Assembly (NCBI GenBank): GCA_030729695.1
Contig: JANQWV010000028.1
Location: 20,541 to 84,540, forward strand
Direction: 5' to 3'
From: Flavobacteriales bacterium
Lineage (GTDB): Bacteria > Bacteroidota > Bacteroidia > Flavobacteriales_D > Sanyastnellaceae
Length of the DNA stretch: 64,000 bases
The position numbers and the translations under genes are program-made. This document shows positions 42,121-49,908 of the stretch, one piece after another. How positions within the stretch are numbered: the stretch's first letter is position 1; each line of letters begins with the position of its first letter. The notes under the pieces were generated by a model, which saw nothing but the letters and a program-made list of their open reading frames with translations, had not been told where the DNA came from and did no database searches.

Positions 42121-43146
42121 ATGGCAGGTCAAGCAGAACATGTAACTACGGACGAATTATGGGGCGGTAATCGCTCTCCGTTCAGCGTTTCTTACGGTAA
42201 AATGATGATGTGGTTTTTCCTTGTATCGGACGCCCTCACATTTGGCGGACTTCTTACGGCATATGGAGTTATTCGTCACGGAAGTTCAGACTTGTGGCCT
42301 GTAGGTGAACAAGTATTCGAGGCCCTGCCTGGTCTTCACGGTTCTTATCCTTTGATGTACGTTGCTTTAATGACGTTCATCCTTATCATCTCTTCTGTAA
42401 CAATGGTATTGGCTGTAGAAGCTGGACACCGTATGGACAAGAAGGGGGTTGTGAAATGGTTAGGTCTTACAATCATCGGTGGATTCATCTTCTTGGGTTC
42501 TCAAGCTTGGGAATGGTCTCACTTTATTCACGGTTCTGGTGGAGGTTTCCAAATTAACCAACCAATGACCGTTACCGCAGCTGACGATGCAGGAAACACA
42601 TACCAAATTACTTTAGATAACGGTTCTTGGGTTCACATGACAAGCGACTTCGGTCATAAGTATGAGCACGCAATGGAAGCTGCAGAAGAGCCTGTTTCTC
42701 ATGACGCTCATGGCGGACATGGTGAACACGCCGCTGCTGAAACACACGAAGACATTTCGACAATGGTTCCAGAGGAAATCATTTTGAACAAATACACACT
42801 TGAGCACAAAGACGGAAAAGACCTTCGTAAGTTGGTTGTAAAAGGCGATGATGTGAAAAAGATTTGGGCTGCTAAGGAAGAAGGTTCAATGGCTTTCGGA
42901 GCAAACATGCACAAGAACGAATACGCTATTCAACAGCAATACGCGAACTTCTTCTTCTTCGTGACAGGTTTCCACGGTTTCCACGTTTTCTCGGGCGTGT
43001 TAATCAATGTCATCATTTGGCTTATGGCCATCAAAGGGGTATTCGAAAAACGTGGTCACTATGAAATGATTGAGAAAATCGGATTGTACTGGCACTTCGT
43101 TGACCTTGTTTGGGTATTCGTATTCACATTCTTCTACCTTATCTAA
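42121..43146 (+). CDS. cytochrome c oxidase subunit III, with His-rich insertion
   Basis: A 341-residue integral membrane protein of the subunit III family; minimal family members are about 200 residues. Canonical blocks are MMMWFFLVSDALTFGGLLTAYG, FIFLGSQAWEWSHFI, FFFFVTGFHGFHVFSGVLIN and a C-terminal LYWHFVDLVWVFVFTFFYLI. Between the QAWEW helix and the GFHGFHV helix lies an insertion of ~130 residues (~140-270). It contains a His-rich stretch (HDAHGGHGEHAAAETHED) that could bind metal; that is an inference. Subunits I and II are not in this window. The subunit IV gene follows after 14 nt. Confidence 0.92.
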   Translation: MAGQAEHVTTDELWGGNRSPFSVSYGKMMMWFFLVSDALTFGGLLTAYGVIRHGSSDLWPVGEQVFEALPGLHGSYPLMYVALMTFILIISSVTMVLAVEAGHRMDKKGVVKWLGLTIIGGFIFLGSQAWEWSHFIHGSGGGFQINQPMTVTAADDAGNTYQITLDNGSWVHMTSDFGHKYEHAMEAAEEPVSHDAHGGHGEHAAAETHEDISTMVPEEIILNKYTLEHKDGKDLRKLVVKGDDVKKIWAAKEEGSMAFGANMHKNEYAIQQQYANFFFFVTGFHGFHVFSGVLINVIIWLMAIKGVFEKRGHYEMIEKIGLYWHFVDLVWVFVFTFFYLI

Positions 43147-43160
43147 TATCGCTGATTATC

Positions 43161-43538
43161 ATGGAAAGAGACGACCTTATTGTAAACGAGAGCTACGCTC
43201 TTAATGCAAAACACAGCGAAGAAGCTGGAAAGCAAATTCGTAAGAAATTATATGCAGTAACCATACTTTTAACGGTTATAACACTCGTTGAAGTATTCAT
43301 GGGTGTTGCTTTCAAAAGAAACGGAACATTTACTTGGGAGGCAATCAAATTAACGTTCTTAGTTCTAACGTTAGTGAAGGCTGCATACATCGTTCTAATC
43401 TTTATGCACCTTGGCGATGAGAGAAAGAACCTGAAGTATGTTGTACTTCTTCCTTACGCATTATTCATCATGTATTTAATCTTTATTGGATTGTATGAAG
43501 GTGTAAGTGTGCAAACAGGACACAACATCTTCGGCTAA
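43161..43538 (+). CDS. cytochrome c oxidase subunit IV (prokaryotic)
   Basis: A 125-residue membrane protein with three hydrophobic helices (LYAVTILLTVITLVEVFMGVAF, AIKLTFLVLTLVKAAYIVLIFMHLGDE, YVVLLPYALFIMYLIFIGLYEG). The TLVKAAYIVLIFMHLGDERKNLK segment is the hallmark of the prokaryotic subunit IV family. The start is at ATG 43161 (MERDDLIVNES); an in-frame ATG at 43110 lies within the preceding gene. The SCO-like paralog follows after 11 nt. Confidence 0.9.
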   Translation: MERDDLIVNESYALNAKHSEEAGKQIRKKLYAVTILLTVITLVEVFMGVAFKRNGTFTWEAIKLTFLVLTLVKAAYIVLIFMHLGDERKNLKYVVLLPYALFIMYLIFIGLYEGVSVQTGHNIFG

Positions 43539-43549
43539 GCTGAAGATCA

Positions 43550-44191
43550 ATGAAAAACAAAAAATTAAAAAAGTATATCCTCTTGGTGGGTATGCTTTTT
43601 TTTATTCCCCTCACCTTACTCATTGTCCTTGGACCAATGGGAAAGCATAACTTTAGCGAACCCCTCTATTTTGGACCTGCTTGCGACACCGGCTGCGTGA
43701 CTTCAGATTACCAAATTCCCGATTTCGCATTTGTCAATCAGAACAATGAACTCATCAATCGAGACTCCCTCATGGGAAAGATTTGGGTGGCGGCATTTGT
43801 AGACTTTGAAGATTCAAATCTTTCAAAAATTACAGAGCGCTTACTGATTCCGAATTTTAAATTCCGAATGGAGCCTGATATTTATATTGTTTGTTTTGAT
43901 CCAAATGGATATTCAGACACGGCGGCTGTTCAGGCATATGTAACTCAGAACCTAAGGTATTCGAACAACAAGAGTAAATGGCAATTTCTTCAAGGAGATT
44001 CTGCTTCAATGGATTCGTTTGTTCGAAACGGATTCCTTATTCAAGATTTGAAAAAGGAGGCTGTATTTCGTTTGTTAGACGAGTCTGGACATATACGCGG
44101 ACTATACGGCAACACGGAATATCACTTTGAGAACCTCATGGAGGATGTCGCTATCTTAAATAAAAAGAGAAAGATTAAACGTGGGTACTAA
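43550..44191 (+). CDS. SCO1-like membrane-anchored protein lacking the canonical CX3C site
   Basis: A 213-residue protein with an N-terminal membrane anchor (~8-30). The fold pattern after residue 55 resembles the SCO/thioredoxin family (IPDFAFVNQNNELINRDSLMGKIWVAAFVDFE), matching the downstream SCO gene in order of elements. Where SCO proteins have F-x-x-x-C-x3-C this one has FVDFEDSNLSK, with no cysteine. A C45-D-T-G-C49 (CX3C) pair occurs instead just after the membrane anchor. It may be a degenerate SCO paralog or one using a relocated cysteine pair; copper binding is unproven. It overlaps the downstream SCO gene by 11 nt. Confidence 0.7.
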   Translation: MKNKKLKKYILLVGMLFFIPLTLLIVLGPMGKHNFSEPLYFGPACDTGCVTSDYQIPDFAFVNQNNELINRDSLMGKIWVAAFVDFEDSNLSKITERLLIPNFKFRMEPDIYIVCFDPNGYSDTAAVQAYVTQNLRYSNNKSKWQFLQGDSASMDSFVRNGFLIQDLKKEAVFRLLDESGHIRGLYGNTEYHFENLMEDVAILNKKRKIKRGY

Positions 44192-44843
44192 ACGTATTTT
44201 CCTTTTCGCTTTCATTGGGCTTGCAGCGTGCGCAAATCCTGTGAAAACACCAGAACAAAAGCAAAAGACATTGCCTTATTTCGGTGATTTCGGAATTGAA
44301 ATCAAATACAACGAGAAGGGAGAGGGTATCTCAGATACAGTCTATGATCCCATTCCATTGTTTGCGTTTACCAATCAAGATGGTAAAATCATCACCAATG
44401 ATTTCATGGTTGGAAAGATAGCGATTGTCGATTTTTTCTTTACGAAGTGCACAAGCATCTGTCCAATGCTTTCCTCTCAAATGGCACGGTTGCAACATTC
44501 GGTTAAATCAGAAAACATCAACGAGCAAGTTGTCTTCCTTTCACACACCGTTGATCCCAAAAACGATACGCCCGAGGCCCTGAAAGCCTACGCCGATCGC
44601 ATGGGAGCCGATTATTCAAATTGGAATTTCGTGACCGGAAAAGAAGAAGATATTTATTGGCAAGCGAAGGAAGGATATAAGCTCACAGCTTTTCCATCCG
44701 ATACGGCGCAAGGCGGATTCTTTCATACCGATCAAATAGCATTAATTGATCAAGAAGGAAAAATTCGAGGATATTACGACGGAACTTCAACAAAAGCAGT
44801 GGATCAGCTGTTTACAGATTTACATTTGTTACTTAAGAAATAA
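44181..44843 (+). CDS. SCO1/SenC-family copper chaperone lipoprotein
   Basis: A 220-residue lipoprotein (GTKRIFLFAFIGLAAC, Cys17) of the SCO family, which delivers copper to the Cu-A centre of cytochrome oxidase or reduces its thiols. The copper ligands are intact: C90 and C94 in FFTKCTSICP and H182 in GGFFHTDQIALID. The start is a GTG at 44181 that overlaps the previous gene's end by 11 nt (GTGGGTACTAA), so the two are likely translationally coupled. The DUF420 gene follows after 4 nt. The gene sits in the cytochrome oxidase cluster, which fits an assembly role. Confidence 0.92.
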   Translation: MGTKRIFLFAFIGLAACANPVKTPEQKQKTLPYFGDFGIEIKYNEKGEGISDTVYDPIPLFAFTNQDGKIITNDFMVGKIAIVDFFFTKCTSICPMLSSQMARLQHSVKSENINEQVVFLSHTVDPKNDTPEALKAYADRMGADYSNWNFVTGKEEDIYWQAKEGYKLTAFPSDTAQGGFFHTDQIALIDQEGKIRGYYDGTSTKAVDQLFTDLHLLLKK

Positions 44844-44847
44844 GACC

Positions 44848-45390
44848 ATGAAAGCAGAATTGAAAAAGAACGATAAACTAGCGAAGACGTTAATCTATAT
44901 CGTATCGGCAGTTGTATTCCTAGTAGTCGTTTCATTGCGTTATCTGAAATTCACCAACGTTGATCTAGGATTCGATGTACACTTATTAGCGAAGGCCAAC
45001 GCGCTTATCAATGGAACAGTGTCGATCCTTTTGGTAGCTGCGCTTGTCGCAGTGAAGAAGAAGAATTTTGAAGCGCATAAGAAATTAATGAAAGGCGCTA
45101 TTTATTTAAGCGTTTTGTTTTTGGTTACCTACATCGGACACCACATGTTCGCAGGAGAAACAGAATTTCCGAAAGACCATTCATTAAGACCATTGTACTT
45201 GATCATCCTTTCAACACACATTGTATTGGCGGCTATTATTCTTCCATTCATTTTATTTACTGCTTACCGCGCTTTAATTGCCGAGTTTCCTGCTCATAAG
45301 AAATTGGCGAAATACACGTGGCCAATTTGGTTCTATGTTGCCGTAACCGGAGTTGTAGTTTACTTCATGATTTCACCTTATTACCATTGA
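44848..45390 (+). CDS. DUF420 (YozB-like) membrane protein
   Basis: A 180-residue membrane protein of the DUF420 family, with about five hydrophobic helices and the conserved HKKLMKGAIYLSVLFLVTYIGHHMF, YLIILSTHIVLAAIILPFILFTAYRAL and HKKLAKYTWPIWFYVAVTGVVVYFM blocks. Regularly spaced histidines (HKK, GHH, THI, HKK) could be heme or copper contacts. DUF420 genes commonly accompany oxidase assembly genes, but the biochemical role is unsettled. The start is at ATG 44848; an in-frame upstream ATG at 44746 overlaps the SCO gene. Confidence 0.85.
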   Translation: MKAELKKNDKLAKTLIYIVSAVVFLVVVSLRYLKFTNVDLGFDVHLLAKANALINGTVSILLVAALVAVKKKNFEAHKKLMKGAIYLSVLFLVTYIGHHMFAGETEFPKDHSLRPLYLIILSTHIVLAAIILPFILFTAYRALIAEFPAHKKLAKYTWPIWFYVAVTGVVVYFMISPYYH

Positions 45391-45392
45391 AC

Positions 45393-45626
45393 ATGAAAAA
45401 GTTTTTTGTTGTCTTGTTTTTCTTCGCGTTGAATCTCGCAACCTATGCGCAATGCGCCATGTGTAAGGCTACAGCCGAAACAGCAAACCAGAATACTTCG
45501 GGAAGTTTAGCTGAAGGGTTGAATTCAGGAATCCTTTACCTGATGCTCATTCCATATACGCTTTTGGCAGTTATTGCCATTGTCTTTTTCAGAAAGCGTA
45601 TTGCGAATTTCTTCAAGGCGAATTAA
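45393..45626 (+). CDS. small membrane protein with CxxC after signal peptide
   Basis: A 77-residue protein in the oxidase cluster. A signal peptide (MKKFFVVLFFFALNLATYAQ) leaves a mature N-terminus C21-A-M-C24-KATAE, and a single hydrophobic helix (~45-67) ends in basic FFRKRIANFF. Close neighbours of SCO/DUF420 genes in Bacteroidota often include such a protein; the CxxC could be redox active or bind a metal. Function is unknown. The start is ATG 45393, 2 nt after the DUF420 stop; an in-frame ATG at 45318 lies inside DUF420. Confidence 0.75.
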   Translation: MKKFFVVLFFFALNLATYAQCAMCKATAETANQNTSGSLAEGLNSGILYLMLIPYTLLAVIAIVFFRKRIANFFKAN

Positions 45627-45638
45627 AAGAACTTCAGT

Positions 45639-45646
45639 TACCTTTG
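45639..45646 (+). promoter_or_regulatory. candidate -7 box (tolC-type gene)
   Basis: TACCTTTG, an exact TAnnTTTG match, 41 nt before the ATG at 45688. The long leader differs from the leaderless set. Confidence 0.4.
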
Positions 45647-45687
45647 AATACCGAAAGTCTAGTGATATTCGGAAATTTTAAAGATTT

Positions 45688-47118
45688 ATGAAGCGTTGTT
45701 TCCTTGTTTTCTTAGTCATTTTAGGAAGTCATATTTCTTACGCTCAGTGGTCGTTGCAACAATGTGTCGGCACAGCCATCGAGCGCAACATTGGCTTGAA
45801 GAGAAACAGTCTTGGATTAGAACAAACCAAGTTGAATCAAGAACAGGCGTTGGGTAATTTCCTTCCGAATTTAAACGGACAAGTTTCACACGGATACAAC
45901 TGGGGACAACGTATTGACCCTTTCACCAATCAGTTCGCAACACAACGTATTCAGAGCAATAGTTTGGGTCTCTCAACAAGCGTTACCCTATTTTCAGGTC
46001 TGCAAAATGTGAATCAATACAAGAAGGCGCAAGTCGATACGCGTGCCCAAATGCTCACTTTCGACTACCAACGCAATCAATTGGCGCTTCAAGTCTCTGT
46101 TGCTTATTTGAATGTGTTGTTAACCAAAGAACTTCAGGCCGCCTTGGAACTGACATTCAATCGTACCAAGGAACAAGTTAAACGCATTACTGATTTGGTG
46201 AATGCAGGCAATGCTGCAGAAGGAAGTCTTCGCGACATTGAGGCGCAATTGCTTTCAGATGAAGCCAATGTTATTTCGGCCGAGAACAATGTGCAGTCTG
46301 CAATTTTAGATATAGCTCAATTGATGCAATTAACAGAACAAGAGCAAAGAAGTTTTACCATTCAAGCAGACCCTGCGGCATTCAATATTGCTGAGCAAAT
46401 TCCCGATTTAACGCAATGCATAAAGAATGCATTGGGAACATTCCCTGAAATTAAATCTGCAGAACTTTCATTGGCTTCAAGTCAATTGAACCTCAACATT
46501 GCCAAAGGGGGAATGTCACCCCGATTAAGCATGAGCTATTCTTACGGTTCAGGTTATTCAGGTGCATCAAAGGTGCTAACAGGATCCCCAGATTCAATGG
46601 CCTTTCCAATTGGACAAGTGTTTGGCTCGAATCAATACGTATTCTCATTTCCTCAAGCCATTTACAATGTAGACGACTACACCACGAAGGCATTCGGAAA
46701 TCAGTTGAAGGATAACGTCAATCAATCGCTTTTTTTCAGTTTAACCCTTCCATTGTTCAACGGCTTTTCAAACGACGTGAATATCAAACGCGCGGAATTG
46801 TCGCGTGCCGATAATGAACTCTCTGTTCAGCAAACCAAAGTTCAACTGGAACAAGAAGTGCGCAAAGCTTATCTCGACGTGACTCGCGCAAAAGCCACGT
46901 ATGAAGCCACTGAAAAGGCAGTGGAAGCAAGTCAACTCGCGTATGATTGGAACGAACTTCGATTCAATCAAGGTGTGGTGGGTATGTCTGAATACCTCGA
47001 TGCGCGCAACCGACTGCAGCAAGCAGAATCGAACTTTGTTCGAAGTAAATACGACTGGATTTTTAAACGGAAAATAATCGACTTCTACATGGGAGTCCCT
47101 CTAATGTCACAACCATGA
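45688..47118 (+). CDS. TolC-family outer-membrane efflux protein
   Basis: A 476-residue outer-membrane protein with a signal peptide (MKRCFLVFLVILGSHISYAQ). Two internally repeated coiled halves are seen, each starting at a Q/E-rich helix and followed by outer-membrane strands; NGFSNDVNIKRAELSRADNEL and VGMSEYLDARNRLQQAESNFVRSKYDWIFKRKIIDFYMG are family blocks. It would form the trimeric exit duct of a tripartite pump. The stop overlaps the adaptor start within ATGA (4 nt), so they form one unit. No inner-membrane transporter gene follows in the window. Confidence 0.9.
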   Translation: MKRCFLVFLVILGSHISYAQWSLQQCVGTAIERNIGLKRNSLGLEQTKLNQEQALGNFLPNLNGQVSHGYNWGQRIDPFTNQFATQRIQSNSLGLSTSVTLFSGLQNVNQYKKAQVDTRAQMLTFDYQRNQLALQVSVAYLNVLLTKELQAALELTFNRTKEQVKRITDLVNAGNAAEGSLRDIEAQLLSDEANVISAENNVQSAILDIAQLMQLTEQEQRSFTIQADPAAFNIAEQIPDLTQCIKNALGTFPEIKSAELSLASSQLNLNIAKGGMSPRLSMSYSYGSGYSGASKVLTGSPDSMAFPIGQVFGSNQYVFSFPQAIYNVDDYTTKAFGNQLKDNVNQSLFFSLTLPLFNGFSNDVNIKRAELSRADNELSVQQTKVQLEQEVRKAYLDVTRAKATYEATEKAVEASQLAYDWNELRFNQGVVGMSEYLDARNRLQQAESNFVRSKYDWIFKRKIIDFYMGVPLMSQP

Positions 47119-48386
47119 AAAACAAAAAAAGATGGATCTGGATTTCAGTAATCGTTGTGATTATTGCGGCCATTGTATTGCCAATGGTATTCGGTTCTGG
47201 TGATGCGAAAGTGGTTACACTTGGAAAGTCGGAAAAGAGAAATTTAAGTGAAGTGGTGGCTGCAAGCGGAAAGGTTCAGCCTTCCGTTGAAGTGAAAATT
47301 CAGTCGGAAGTTTCAGGACAAATTGTTGAACTGCCTGTGAAAGAAGGAGACTTCGTTCAGAAAGGCCAGTTACTCGTGCGCATCAATCCCGATCTTTATG
47401 TCTCGGCGCTCAGTCGCGCTGAAGCCGCATTGAACACAGCAAAAAGTAATTTGTCTAGCGCGAAAGCACGCTTAACGCAAGCGAAAGCACAAAAGCGTTT
47501 GCAAGAAACTACCCTCGGACGTCTTGGGAAATTAATTGAACAAAAAGCAATATCACAAGCCGAATACGACAACGCAAGCAGTGCTTTAGAAACAGCAGTG
47601 GCAGAAGTTGAAGCCGCTGAAGAGAGCGTACACAGTGCAAACTTTTCCATAGCAAGCGCAGACGCTGGAAAGAGCGAAGCGCAAGAAAACTTAAGAAGAA
47701 CTACCATTGTTGCGCCTATTTCAGGAACGGTCACCGCTCTTGCTAAAGAGCTCGGTGAAACTGTGCTTGGAAACAACATGATGAGCGGAGATGTGATCAT
47801 GAAGGTTTCTGTTTTGAATGAAATGGAAATTGATTTGGAGGTGAATGAAAACGACATTGTTCACGTGCAAGTGGGCGATACCGCGGATGTTGAAATAGAC
47901 GCGTTCAGCGATCAAGTTTTCAAAGGTGTGGTAACTGAAGTCGGTTCTTCTGCTTTGAATTCAGGACAAGGTCTTGCAGCAAGCACAGAGCAAGTGACCA
48001 ACTTTTCGGTGAAGGTGAAAATTGTGAAAGAATCATATGCTAGTGTTAATGGAAATTCAGAGAATAATTCACCGTTCAAGCCAGGCATGAGTGCAACAGT
48101 GAAAATTCACACAGACGAAGCCAATCAAGCGCTTTCGGTGCCTACAGCTGCTGTGACCACACGCGCAGATTCACTTCAAAATAATATTTCTTTAACGGTG
48201 GTATTCGTGAAGAAAGCCGACAATACGGTTGAGATGAAACAAGTTCAAACCGGAATTCAAGACGGAACATTTATTCAAATAACCAACGGATTGAATGAAG
48301 GAGAGGAAATCGTGACGGGGCCTTATGAACTCTTATCGAAAGAACTTGAGAACGGAGATAAGATTAAGCTTGAGGAGAAGAAATAA
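47115..48386 (+). CDS. efflux periplasmic adaptor subunit (HlyD/MacA type)
   Basis: A 423-residue membrane-fusion protein: N-terminal anchor (~5-25), a split biotinyl-lipoyl-like barrel (VKIQSEVSGQIVELPVKEGDFVQKGQLLVRINPDLY and RRTTIVAPISGTVTALAKELGETV) around an alpha-hairpin rich in Ala/Ser/Lys (~95-190), then beta-barrel and membrane-proximal parts. The layout with a TolC partner resembles MacA-like adaptors that work with ABC or RND pumps. The partner permease is not in the window: the next gene is tsaB, overlapping by 1 nt. So the pump may recruit a transporter encoded elsewhere. Confidence 0.9.
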   Translation: MKNKKRWIWISVIVVIIAAIVLPMVFGSGDAKVVTLGKSEKRNLSEVVAASGKVQPSVEVKIQSEVSGQIVELPVKEGDFVQKGQLLVRINPDLYVSALSRAEAALNTAKSNLSSAKARLTQAKAQKRLQETTLGRLGKLIEQKAISQAEYDNASSALETAVAEVEAAEESVHSANFSIASADAGKSEAQENLRRTTIVAPISGTVTALAKELGETVLGNNMMSGDVIMKVSVLNEMEIDLEVNENDIVHVQVGDTADVEIDAFSDQVFKGVVTEVGSSALNSGQGLAASTEQVTNFSVKVKIVKESYASVNGNSENNSPFKPGMSATVKIHTDEANQALSVPTAAVTTRADSLQNNISLTVVFVKKADNTVEMKQVQTGIQDGTFIQITNGLNEGEEIVTGPYELLSKELENGDKIKLEEKK

Positions 48387-49036
48387 TGTATTTGTGTTTG
48401 GAAACCGCTACGCGGAATTGCAGTGTCGCACTCATCAAAGACAATGTCCTTGTCGATCTTTTTGAGCGCGAAGAAAATGAATTCGTTCATGCGGAAGCGC
48501 TGCACCAAATGATGAAAGACATACTCGATCGAAACAATCTAAAGCCAAGTGATTTAACTGGAATAGCAGTTGGAATTGGTCCAGGTTCATACACCGGTTT
48601 ACGCATAGGAGTCACAGCAGCTAAAGGATTAGCGTACGCCTTGAACATCGGAATGGTGCCCATTACAACAGGAGAACTTTTGGTTAATTCGGTTGGAAGT
48701 GAAAACGGTTTTACCCCGGTCGCTTTAATCGATGCACGAAGAAACGATGCCTATGTTTATTCAAATGGAAGTTGGTCGTTCGCTACGCTGAATGAAGAAT
48801 GGCGAGCCAATCTCGGTATTGAAAAGGCAATTTTTGTGGGAGATGCTGCGTTTAAAATGAATGATTTGTTGGGGAAGGAAGATCAAGTGAAAGCAGTCTC
48901 TCCAAGCGCGAAACATTTTGTAGGACTTTTACCCAATTCTTCATCTAAATTTGAAGAACACATGGCGCAAATAGAGCCTTTCTACATGAAAGAATTTGTT
49001 CCAACCGAATCGAAAAAAAATATTTTGAATGGATAA
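48386..49036 (+). CDS. tsaB: tRNA threonylcarbamoyladenosine biosynthesis protein TsaB
   Basis: A 216-residue ASKHA-fold protein that partners TsaD and TsaE in t6A37 modification of ANN-decoding tRNAs. Family features are LCLETATRNCSVALIKDN at the N-terminus, GIAVGIGPGSYTGLRIGVTAAKGLAYAL (the TsaB signature) and DARRNDAYVYSNG in the middle; the C-terminal part ends in QIEPFYMKEF. It overlaps the adaptor gene stop by 1 nt and the next gene by 8 nt, making a compact unit. Confidence 0.93.
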   Translation: MYLCLETATRNCSVALIKDNVLVDLFEREENEFVHAEALHQMMKDILDRNNLKPSDLTGIAVGIGPGSYTGLRIGVTAAKGLAYALNIGMVPITTGELLVNSVGSENGFTPVALIDARRNDAYVYSNGSWSFATLNEEWRANLGIEKAIFVGDAAFKMNDLLGKEDQVKAVSPSAKHFVGLLPNSSSKFEEHMAQIEPFYMKEFVPTESKKNILNG

Positions 49037-49466
49037 GTTGAAGAAGTTCCTTGCCGGATTTTTATTCTTGAGTCTGTTCTTCGTCCCTATGCATTCCTGC
49101 ACAGACCGAAGTCAAATGCTCAATGAAATTGCGTTTTCAATCAACGTGAATATTTTCGAACCTGCGTTTTTCGATTTAACCGTTCCAACCGGATGGGTTT
49201 ATTACGACGGGAATACTGTTGATCTCATTATTTACAGAAACGACCTTGATGTGTTTTCTGTCTTCGATGCGCGAAGCACCCACAATCCCGATAATCCATG
49301 CTACGTTCAAGTGAACTCAGATAACGTGACAATCTCTGATACTTGTTCAGGAAGTAAGTGGTTGCTATCCGACGGCAGTTTAATTAACGGCCCGGCAAAC
49401 TACAATTTGCTTCAGTACAACGCTGATTACAACTCGGTAACCGGATACCTTCATTTGTATAATTAA
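49029..49466 (+). CDS. exported protein, possible degenerate Rieske-fold
   Basis: A 145-residue exported protein overlapping tsaB by 8 nt. The N-terminal hydrophobic segment (LAGFLFLSLFFVPMHSC) may be a signal with a lipobox-like cysteine (HSC is weak). The remainder has short strands and the segment ISDTCSGSKWLLSDGSLINGPANYNLLQY, which resembles the C-terminal part of Rieske domains (CPxHGSxFxxxGxxxxGPAxxxLxxY). The second-ligand histidine of a true Rieske site is absent, and the first C-x-H motif is not found. It may be a Rieske-like protein without the cluster. Function unknown; the fold guess is moderate at best. Confidence 0.6.
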   Translation: MDKLKKFLAGFLFLSLFFVPMHSCTDRSQMLNEIAFSINVNIFEPAFFDLTVPTGWVYYDGNTVDLIIYRNDLDVFSVFDARSTHNPDNPCYVQVNSDNVTISDTCSGSKWLLSDGSLINGPANYNLLQYNADYNSVTGYLHLYN

Positions 49467-49473
49467 TTGTTTT

Positions 49474-49872
49474 ATGAAAATTGAACACATTGGCATCGCA
49501 GTGAAAGACATTGCTGCTTCGAACGAAATTTTTTCCGCCTTACTTGGCGTTAAGCCCTACAAAGAAGAGCGCGTTGAATCGGAGAATGTTATTACTTCGT
49601 TCTTCCAAGTTGGAGAGTCGAAAATAGAATTACTTCAAGCCACTTCTCCGGATAGCGCCATTGCAAAATTCCTCGAAAAGAACAAGGAAGGAATGCATCA
49701 CATTGCCTTCGAAGTTCAAGACATTTATGCTGAAATAGAACGCTTGAAATCCGAGGGTTTCACCATGATTCACGAAGCTCCGAAAGAAGGCGCAGACAAC
49801 AAGCTCATTGCCTTTCTTCATCCGAAAAGTAGCAATTCAGTTTTGGTGGAATTGTGTCAAGAACGCGTCTAA
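49474..49872 (+). CDS. mce: methylmalonyl-CoA epimerase
   Basis: A 132-residue vicinal-oxygen-chelate protein that interconverts (2S)- and (2R)-methylmalonyl-CoA. The first metal ligand is H5 in IEHIGIAVKDI, with others in GMHHIAFEVQDI and the C-terminal VLVELCQ glutamate. The N-terminal segment SALLGVKPYKEERVESENVITSFFQVGESKIELLQ is typical of the family. A methylmalonyl-CoA mutase gene is not in the window. The gene begins 7 nt after the preceding stop. Confidence 0.92.
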   Translation: MKIEHIGIAVKDIAASNEIFSALLGVKPYKEERVESENVITSFFQVGESKIELLQATSPDSAIAKFLEKNKEGMHHIAFEVQDIYAEIERLKSEGFTMIHEAPKEGADNKLIAFLHPKSSNSVLVELCQERV

Positions 49873-49880
49873 AAAAAATG

Positions 49881-49888
49881 TATCTTCG
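49881..49888 (+). promoter_or_regulatory. candidate -7 box (DUF2723 gene)
   Basis: TATCTTCG, a near match to TAnnTTTG, 20 nt before the ATG at 49909. Confidence 0.4.
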
Positions 49889-49908
49889 CCTCACTTCAAA
49901 TTAAGAAT

